The notes under the pieces were generated by a model. That model was given only the letters and a program-made list of their open reading frames with translations, was not told where the DNA came from and ran no database searches. Positions 56,819-64,000 of a stretch of 64,000 bases of DNA are shown piece by piece. A program made the position numbers and the translations under genes. Each line of letters begins with the position of its first letter. The stretch's first letter is position 1. Source of the DNA: Eucommia ulmoides (Eukaryota > Streptophyta > Magnoliopsida > Garryales > Eucommiaceae); contig CM028328.1 of assembly GCA_016647705.1 (NCBI GenBank), positions 3,745,311-3,809,310 of the forward strand, given 5' to 3'.

Positions 56819-57736
56819 TCAAAGATTATGCATAAACTGGCTGACAATACTCAAGGCATAAGTCAGATCTGGTCTGGTATAAGATAAGTACAACAATCTC
56901 CCCACAAGTCTTTGGTATCTGCCTTTGTTAACGGGTACTTGGTTGGGCTCAACACATAGCTTTAGACCTTCTTCTATTGGCGTATCAACTGGTTGACATG
57001 TTAACATACCAGTCTCTTGCAATAGTTCTAGTGCACATTTTCTTTGAGATAGAACTATCTCTTTGTTAGATCGGGATACTTCAATCCCAAGAAAATATTT
57101 TAGAGGCCCTAGATCTTTCATTTCAAATTCTTTAGACAAGTAATTTTGCAGGGCCTTTCTTTCATTTGGATTATTTCTTGTAACCACCATATCATCCCCA
57201 TATACAATGAGTGCAGTTATCTTACTTTGCTCCCTTTTGAGGAAAATAGTATGATCTGAATTACTTTGATGGTATCCAAAGGCTATTATAAAATTTACGA
57301 ATCTTCCAAACCATGCTCTAGGAGACTGCTTCAGTCCATACAATGATTTTTTTAGTTTGCAAACTTTCTGGCTATGTCTTTGTGGTATCATGCATCCAAT
57401 TGGGAGATCCATGTAGACTTCTTCAGATAATTCACCATGTAAAAATGCATTCTTCACGTCAAATTGTTGCAGTAGCCAATCGAAGTTTGCAGCCAAAGAC
57501 AGTAGAACACGAACTGTGTTGATTTTGGCTACAGGAACAAATGTTTCTGTGCAATCAATCCCATAGGTTTGAGTGTATCCCTTTGCTACCAATCTTGCTT
57601 TAAAGCGCTCAATCGTGCCATCAGTCTTGTACTTCACGGTGTAGATCCACCGACATCCAACTGGTTTCTTTCCTGGTGGAGGGTCAACTAGTTCCCATGT
57701 TTCATTCTTTTCCAGAAATTTCATCTCATCGTTCAT
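56819..57736 (-). pseudogene. Copia reverse transcriptase
   Basis: A 305-residue open frame covers most of the RT: 'FLEKNETWELVDPPPGKKPV', 'RFKARLVAKGYTQTYGIDCT', 'LQQFDVKNAFLHGELSEEVY', 'KLKKSLYGLKQSPRAWFGRF', 'ALIVYGDDMVVTRNN' and 'GRLLYLSYTRPDLTYALSIV'. The catalytic box is Y-G-D-D (Y-V-D-D in most relatives), keeping both aspartates. It is among the best conserved frames in the window, suggesting a fairly young insertion. Confidence 0.92.
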
Positions 57737-57769
57737 AGTTGCTTTCCACCTGGGATCAGATAAGGATTC

Positions 57770-58306
57770 CTACACACTGTTAGGAATAGATACAACAGAT
57801 AATTGATTCACAAATGACATATTTGATTCTGACAAACGATGGTTGGACACAAAATAGCTCATGGGATATTTTATTTTACTAGAGAGCTCAGGTTCATATG
57901 TAGATTTAGGAATACCTCTCGTGTGGCTTTGTGGTAACTGTCTCCTGTGTGACTCAGGAACATCTCTAGTAAACGATTGGTATGCTATGTCGACATGGGG
58001 TGGAGCATGATCAACAGTTTCCGACTTGGTTGGAGAATGATTCATCTCTTCATATATTTGGTTCTCGTCTTGGACTTGATCTTGGTTCTCGTCTTGGACT
58101 TGATCTAATATCATACCACTTAAATCAAGTTCACCCATTTTCTCGTTTACTCTAGTCTGTGAGCCATCACCAATGGAATCCAATCCTATATCCAAACTGT
58201 CAGGCTCTTGATTGTTATAATCTAGGCTTTGAATTTCCTTTTGGTACTCTCCCTGAAATTCAGGCTTGGAGAAGTACATTGTTTCTTCATGGAAAACAAC
58301 ATCCAT
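57770..58306 (-). pseudogene. Copia integrase-RT linker
   Basis: 'MDVVFHEETMYFSKPEFQGE' is the usual end of the Copia integrase region ('V-FHE...'). A low-conservation acidic linker follows with a two-copy 'DQVQDENQ' repeat, ending near 'NQLSVVSIPNS'. Its frame is open for 178 residues, but a stop and frame change separate it from RT. Confidence 0.8.
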
Positions 58307-58390
58307 TGTAATAAATAGCCGACATGTTGGAGGATGATAATATCGATATCATTTTTTATGAGTAGCATACCTAACAAAAACACATCTCAA

Positions 58391-59094
58391 TTATTGAGGA
58401 GTTAACTTGGTGCGCTGATATTTGTGTAAATGTACAAACACCACACACCCAAAAACATGAGGAGTTAAGCTAGAGACAAATGGAGCAGCAATCTTATCAT
58501 CAAGAGTTTGGAGTGGTGTTTTGAAGTTGAGTGTACTGGAGGGTACCCGATTAAATAAGTAAGCTGCAGTCTTTAAAGTTTTTCCCCAATAAGATAAAGG
58601 CATATGGTCTTCGATTAACAAAGCTCGACCAACCACCAACAAGTGTCGATTTTTTCACTCGGCCACCCCACTCTGTTGAGGCGTGGTAGAACAAGTAGTG
58701 TGATGGATCAATCCTTGTGTTTCCAAGTAATGTTGAAATTCAGTACTCTGATATTCCCCACTATTGTCACTGTGAAGAATTTGAATTTTTCTATTGTATA
58801 GAGTTTCAATCTATTTATGAAATTTTTGAAATAACGAGTTTACTTCACTTTTGAATTTCATCAAATAAAGTCATGTCATCCTGGTACAATCATCAATAAA
58901 TGTGACAAACCAACGTGACCCACCCAAAGTAGTAACTTTCGATGGACCCCAGACTTCTGACATTGAAAACTAAAAACATCAATATCTGTAAATAAACTAG
59001 GAAATGATCTTTTGAGATATCCAAAAGAAGCATGCCCAAACTGTCGATGTCTCAACCATATTTCTTTCTGTTTCCTACTGCCAAAGCTTGTCAT
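58391..59094 (-). pseudogene. Copia integrase (broken)
   Basis: The pre-integrase zinc-binding part is at 58876-59094 ('EIWLRHRQFGHASFGYLKRS'). The core follows ('QILHSDNSGEYQS', 'HHTTCSTTPQQSGVAE') and then 'ALLIEDHMPLSYWGKTLKTA' and 'VFGCVVFVHLHKYQRTKLTP' at 58391-58642. The D and E of the catalytic core are visible across frames. At least two stops and one frameshift break it. Confidence 0.87.
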
Positions 59095-60458
59095 AGGCGT
59101 TCAGTACTCTTTGATTCCAAGTTTAGGTAATACAACTTCCCTTGTCTAATACCACAAACAATTGTCGTCCTGGTTTTGATGTCCTTAAACGCACAAAAAT
59201 CAGGCCAAAAAATTACAACACAAGATAAAACAGTGGTTATTTGAGAGACTGACAAACGATTATAAGATAAGGATGGAACAACTAAGACAGAATCAAAATT
59301 TAAAGTATTGGTGAGAGTCAAAAATCTTTCCCCAATAACTGGGGTCGAATTTCCATTTGTGGTAGAGACAAACTTTTGGTTAGAGTGATTGAGTTGTGAG
59401 ACCTGTCTAGAATCATATGTGATGTGATCAGTTGCACCAGAATCAATTATCCATGTATTATTCAAAACAGGTGTTGAAATATTTAAAATCTTATAATCAT
59501 TGTTTGCAGCTATTACCAATGTTGAGGCGTTGTCAATGATTTCATCTTCTATTGTTGTTTGAGCAACTGTTGCAATATAAGGTTTTTGGTGATTTTTGTT
59601 TACGCGGCTAAGATCCCACCATTTTGGATAGCCCACCAGTTCAAAATAGCCACTTTTAGTATGGCCGGTCTTATGACAATAAGTACACTTGTATGATGAT
59701 TTATCAACCTCCTTAGTCCATCTGCCAGTGTTAAGTTGTGCTCGAGGTTGTTGACGCTGATTTGATCAATTATGTGCCACCATGGCACTAGGTTTAGATG
59801 TTCTAGAATCACCGTTCAAGGTGATATTTACCGCCTCCCGTCGAACTAATGAGTAACATTCTTCTAGATTTGGCACTGAGTCTTTTCTCAAAATCTCACG
59901 TCGAATAAAATCAAATGCCTCATCCAATCCAGCAAGAAAGATGTGAACCCGTAGTCGTTCAACAGACTGGCGGTAGGTTTTGACATCGTCTGGATCTTTC
60001 ATAACTACCTTATCACGATAGTCCAATTCTCGAAAAATTTCAATTAATTCTCCGTAATACATAGAGACTATTCGTTAATTTTGTCTTGCAGAAAAAGCTT
60101 TTTGATTCAGAGTAAAGGCATATAACTCCTTATTTCCCTCATAAAATGTTGTGGACAGGGCAGTCCAGATTGCATAGGCAGTGGGTAAGCGTAAATAATG
60201 TCTCATAATATCTGGAGACATAGACATTAGTAACCATCATTTGACCTTCTGATTTTCAACATACAATTTTTTATAACCTTCATCAGATTCAGCAGGTGGC
60301 TTAGTTTTGCCACAAATATATGAGATTTTGTCTCTTTCAGCAATTTGCATTTCCATGAGTTGGGACCATATACCATAATTGGATTCGGTGAGGGTGATTC
60401 CAACGTTAAATACGGCTTCTGACTGAACCACAACTGGAACGGAAATTTTTTCATTCAT
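59091..60458 (-). pseudogene. Copia gag and protease (broken)
   Basis: Gag begins 'MNEKISVPVVVQSEAVFN' at 60458 with 'LTESNYGIWSQLMEMQIAE'. It continues after stops with 'TYRQSVERLRVHIFLAGLDE' and 'VPNLEECYSLVRREAVN', then a knuckle 'YKCTYCHKTGHTKSGYFE' (last Cys/His pattern changed). The protease part reads 'WIIDSGATDHITYDS' with an intact D-S-G-A site, followed by the pre-integrase 'LSYNRLSVSQIT'. It lies directly after a poly-A/T leader at 60460-60520. Confidence 0.88.
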
Positions 60459-60979
60459 TTTTTTTTTTCTGTTTTTTTTTTTTTTTTGGTTTTACACGAA
60501 AAAAATAAATAAATTGTCCACTAAGCAGAGAACAAACAGTGGCTAAGAAAACAATTATCCACTAAAACTAAATATGGCTAAGAATCCACCACGCCTCAGC
60601 AAAGAACAAACAGTGGGTGAACACTGAATCAAGAGTGAGAGAGAGAGGTACCGTTGTTGGAAGCAAATGTCGATGAAATCGAAAGCAAGTTGTGCGATGC
60701 ATAATCGACGATGGTTGGGTAGAATCAGCGGATCTGGTTCAGCGGTGGATCTGGTTCAACGGCGGTGGAATAGCTGGTTCGGCGGTGAATCTGATTCGGC
60801 GATGGTGGATCTGTTTCGGCGGTGAGTTTTGATTGATTCTTTTTCTTCTTCTTCTTCTTGTTTCTGTGTTGCGGCTAAGGGATTTCTGGGTTTAGGGTTT
60901 TCGAATTTTGACAAGATGCTTCTGGTTTTAGAGTGTTTTTTTTTTTTTTTTTTGAGAAATTTTGTGGATCGTTCAAATT

Positions 60980-60992
60980 GGCTCTGATGCCA
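60980..60992 (-). promoter_or_regulatory. Copia primer-binding site
   Basis: Minus-strand 'tggcatcagagcc' lies just inside the 5' LTR. It differs by one base from the common TGGTATCAGAGC, complementary to initiator tRNA-Met. Confidence 0.85.
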
Positions 60993-60995
60993 TAT

Positions 60996-61156
60996 TGAAG
61001 AGAAGAATTGACGTTTTTCATTATATCATCTCTATAGTTACAATGGTAGTTATAGAACTTGATTCTAGGGTTTCTCTAGAATTAAGCTAATACACAATCT
61101 AAATTAGGAAGACAATTACAAAAAATAGGAAGTTTTGATTTATGCCTTATTTAACA
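60996..61156 (-). repeat. 5' LTR of the minus-strand Copia element
   Basis: On the minus strand it starts 'tgttaaataaggc' and ends 'cttctcttca', giving 161 bp next to the primer-binding site. No second copy is in the window, as the 3' side of the element is cut at about 56450. Confidence 0.8.
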
Positions 61157-62116
61157 GATTTGTGGGGATTAGACAGCGAGACAAAGAACACAATTTCAGC
61201 CCGTTGCTCAGCCCTAGCGTCCACTGCCCGTCCACCTATTCCTTGTTACATATTTGATCTAACCGCAACAGCCACCAACAAACAACGATGGCTGGATCTG
61301 GCCAACTCGACGAAAGTATGACGACAAATCGAAAAGATGACGAAGACGAAGGCTACGACGATGAATTCAAAGCGACGGAGACATGCGACAATCTCATACC
61401 GGAGCCGCGAGGACAGCAGACGTCAATGGGAACAATTAGATTTGAGAAGGGAACGAAGATGATACACAAAGGGGAGAAGAAGGAAGGAAGGGTAAAATTG
61501 TCATTTCAAAAAAATAAGGACTAACTGGTGCAAACTAACACATTTTAAAGGATTATTATGTGGGAAAAAAAATTATGGGATCATCTTGTAGATTTAACTT
61601 TTTAGGTGGACTCTTTGGTATTTTTTCCATAAAAATAGTCTCTACCTCCCAAACTCGGGCACCACGTCACCCAATTGTCCAAAAATTAGAGGAGACATAA
61701 TTGACACTCAAATAATAACATCATTTAAAACACTTGTATATTAGTGTTAACTGTTAAGTACACTTTATTGGATCAAATTGTAATTTACACCTCTATGGGT
61801 TTTAGACTTAATTAAATGGAACGATTATATTTTTCGTTAATTTTAATAGTCAGTTATCAAAAGTCAAAAAAATAAATTATTTAATGTTAATTGACATTTA
61901 TATCGTTCAATTAATTTAATAGGAATCATTTTAACTCTATTGTAAATTAAATTTAAGAATTAAAAGTGTATTTTGACACTTCTTCATCATCTTCTTCCTT
62001 CACGCTAACAACCATGAACCAACACCACCACCACGCTAGACAGCCATGAACCAACAACATTACCCTTTCTTCACCATCTTCTCCCTCTCTTTTCTCTCAT
62101 CTCCTCTCTCTCTGTA

Positions 62117-62118
<2 letters not shown>
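61157..62118. other. Intergenic sequence with a weak short frame
   Basis: A 78-codon plus-strand frame at 61288-61524 ('MAGSGQLDESMTTNRKDDED...') is acidic then basic, matches no family I know and has no visible introns or downstream exon. It may be chance or the first exon of a degraded gene. The rest is AT-rich. Confidence 0.3.

Positions 62119-62165
<47 letters not shown>
62119..62165. repeat. (AT)n microsatellite
   Basis: About 23 AT units immediately before an LTR-like 'tgttagaa' start at 62167. Confidence 0.95.
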
Positions 62166-62166
<1 letters not shown>

Positions 62167-63080
62167 TGTTAGAATTTTTGGTTACTTTAATTGATTAATT
62201 AAAGTGAGATCCATTAATTAAATTAATTGAGTTAGTCTTCCATTGTGTTCCTCAGCGTTTGAGGATTGATGTAGTATATTTATATGCTAATAATAATAAA
62301 TAAATAATTTTGAATGAGATTTTAATTCTTAAAATAACCCACTTGTGATTTGTTGAAGATTAGAATGGATAAACAATTTCACATCAATTGTGGAGGTAGA
62401 ACTTGAGCACCATGTTAAACTATAAATTATAAGTTTTAAGTTATAAATTATCCCACATTGATTGTGGAGAAAAAACTTGAACTTATATCAAGTTATAAAG
62501 TTGAAAATAAAGGCAAGGCACCAGGCACCAAACATTTAACCAGAATCGACCTGTGCTAGGTCGAGGTCCAGGTCAATTTTGGGTCAGGTCGCGCTGATCA
62601 AAATTTGGATCGGGTTTGGATTCAGGTTAGGTTCGGGTCGAATTCGAGTCAGGTCAGATCTTGACCTACCAAGACAGTTTAAATTTTAAATTAGTGACAA
62701 TTAATTAACTACTTAACAATTAATTTTGAAATAGTGCCAAAGAACCGGCGTAAACGTTCATAGGTGAATATTCGCATGAACGCTCACGCGAACAAGTACC
62801 TTTCTCAAAACACATTCATTCAATGGTGGATTTTAGTTTTTTATAAATAGCAGACTTACATTCATTTCAACTTGTCATATTCACAATAGTATCACTTCAT
62901 ATCACTATCAAAACATAAAGCATATAAAATTTTATGAGAATTCAATTACAAATTTAGTTCATCGAAGTTTTTGGTTTCAAATGTTTGTACCCAAAACTTG
63001 AAAATCGTTGTACTCTGAGAGGTAAACGTCCATTCAACCATTAGCATTAGTGTGGGGGTGCGAATTGGTTTTAAGAGCAT
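62167..63080 (+). repeat. LTR-like sequence related to the left-edge repeats
   Basis: 'tgttagaatttttggttactttaattgattaattaaagtgag' onward is the reverse complement, with changes, of sequence ending near 270 and near 2335. Shared parts include 'ttcctca-cgtttgaggatcgatgtag' and 'tgaatgagattttaattct'. It continues through a 'gggttcgggtcgaattcgag' tract (62590-62660) and a 'ttttataaatagcagac' promoter-like box (62848). No coding domain follows in the window. The LTR interpretation is inferred from the TG start and TATA box. Confidence 0.6.
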
Positions 63081-63710
63081 AGAGTCAAACTCTAACCTCG
63101 ATCTATTTCGCTATTACTCATTGTTTGAATATCCAAATAAGTTCTTATTTAAAGTTTAATTCGTTGTTTCTCTCTCTGCTACTTATTCTGTTTCTGTTAC
63201 GTAAATGTTTACTTTCCTTCTCTGTTGTTGCCTCTGTTTTTGTAATATAAATGTCCACGTCACATTTTTTGGTTATATATATACTTTAAAATCTTTCACA
63301 TTATTTTTATATTTTAATTTTACTACTCATATATGATTAGTTAATATTTGCATTGATATTATTTAACTATTATTAGTTTTATTCTATGATTAATTAAGTA
63401 TTTATTTTGAAATTTTAGTAATTATTACCGGCAATTTTAAAGCAAATTCGTTTTTATATTCTGAAATTTTAAAATAAATATTTTTTTGAAATTGTATAGT
63501 TCTAAAATAATACATTGTTCACTATTTTTGGAAATTCTTGTTACTTAAATTTTTGAAACAATATTAATATCGTAAATTGCTTAGTTAAAATAATCTTGTG
63601 ACAATACTTGTTTATGGTTTATTTAATTCTATCTGAAGTAATTCTTGAATATTGTTTTCGTAATATTGTATGTGTGAGCAAGAAATGAATTAATTATTGT
63701 TAAAAATAAT

Positions 63711-63872
63711 GAATGTTCATGTTTTAAATCTGTTTCGTAGACATTCACGTACTGAACTTATTGCATAAACATTCACATTCTGAATCTGTTGTGTGAACAT
63801 TCACGTTCTGTTTTTGTTTCTGATTATTGTGTGAATGTTAATATTCGGTTTCTAGTTTGTGAACGTTCAAAT
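63711..63872. repeat. Degenerate 28-bp tandem array
   Basis: Units such as 'gacattcacgtactgaacttattgcata', 'aacattcacattctgaatctgttgtgtg' and 'aatgttaatattcggtttctagtttgtg' repeat at 28-bp steps, with one expanded unit, about five to six in all. Related 'aacgttca'/'gaacgctcacgcgaac' words occur at 62750-62800. Confidence 0.8.
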
Positions 63873-64000
63873 CATTAGTCTACGCTTTGGTTGTAAAGTA
63901 TTTGTTATTAAATTTTTTATAAAAATATTTTTTTTAATATGAAAATGATATATATGTCTTTTTGCTAAAAATGGGTCAAATAGGTTGATCGATATTTTAT

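Larger units (their letters stand above)
56453..61156 (-). mobile_element. Copia element on the minus strand, 3' truncated
   Basis: Gag, protease, integrase, RT and part of RNase H run right to left. The 5' LTR lies at 60996-61156 and the primer-binding site complement at 60980-60992. The element breaks off in RNase H at 56453 ('FCDNKAVLE') with no 3' LTR. Stops and frameshifts occur but are fewer than in the other Copia copies, and the RT has a 305-residue open frame. Confidence 0.9.

Noticed and set aside
61288..61524. Hypothetical acidic 78-aa protein
   Set aside because: Not called as a gene: no homology recognised, no splice context and no conserved motif; described only as a weak frame.

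Overview
The window is AT-rich nuclear DNA from a flowering plant, most likely a eudicot. Supporting signs are Athila-type and chromovirus Gypsy elements, several Copia elements, a split receptor-kinase gene of the S-domain (G-type lectin) family, and plant gene fragments with GT-AG introns. I cannot fix the family or species from sequence alone. I recognise no tRNA, rRNA or CRISPR array and no clearly intact host gene; almost everything is transposon or relic.

Left edge (1-7 kb): two ~1.5 kb copies of one repeat lie in tandem, each carrying the start of a minus-strand LTR-like sequence whose relative reappears in reverse orientation at 62.17 kb. Next come a GC-richer LTR-like block (4.0-4.95 kb) and the 3' untranslated part of an Athila-type element. 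7.3-11.84 kb: decayed Athila/Tat-like Gypsy on the minus strand (gag end, protease, RT, RNase H, integrase). 11.48-20.96 kb: the most unusual structure, a long imperfect inverted repeat. Its inner ends resemble transposon termini and its outer ends are two inverted copies of the same Athila gag segment. The ~6 kb between the arms holds splice-compatible exon fragments of two unrelated host genes, a plasma-membrane H+-ATPase and a MAP65/PRC1-type microtubule protein. This resembles a gene-fragment-capturing DNA transposon (Pack-MULE-like).

22.2-36.4 kb: two direct copies of a Copia segment (22.23-24.21 and 31.59-33.57 kb), a third Copia fragment, two related LTR-like blocks (25.3-26.7 and about 28.5-31.0 kb), a three-unit 186-bp tandem repeat, a perfect-loop hairpin and a degenerate array of a GGTCAACCGACC-like word. 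36.8-44.8 kb: an S-domain receptor-like kinase pseudogene on the minus strand, with seven recognisable exons. Its exon 1 is cut by a chromovirus Gypsy element (44.82-52.58 kb), one intron contains a Copia element with a 5-bp target duplication, and two in-frame stops are present. The lectin and S-locus-glycoprotein part is missing, and the Gypsy 3' LTR is cut to 132 bp, so one deletion probably removed both.

52.6-56.4 kb: repeat-like and unassigned sequence. 56.45-61.16 kb: a Copia element on the minus strand with its primer-binding site and 5' LTR but no 3' LTR. 62-64 kb: an LTR-like sequence and a 28-bp degenerate array. Many retroelement and gene stops look like CGA->TGA or CAG->TAG changes, as expected if methylated, silenced DNA decays by cytosine deamination.
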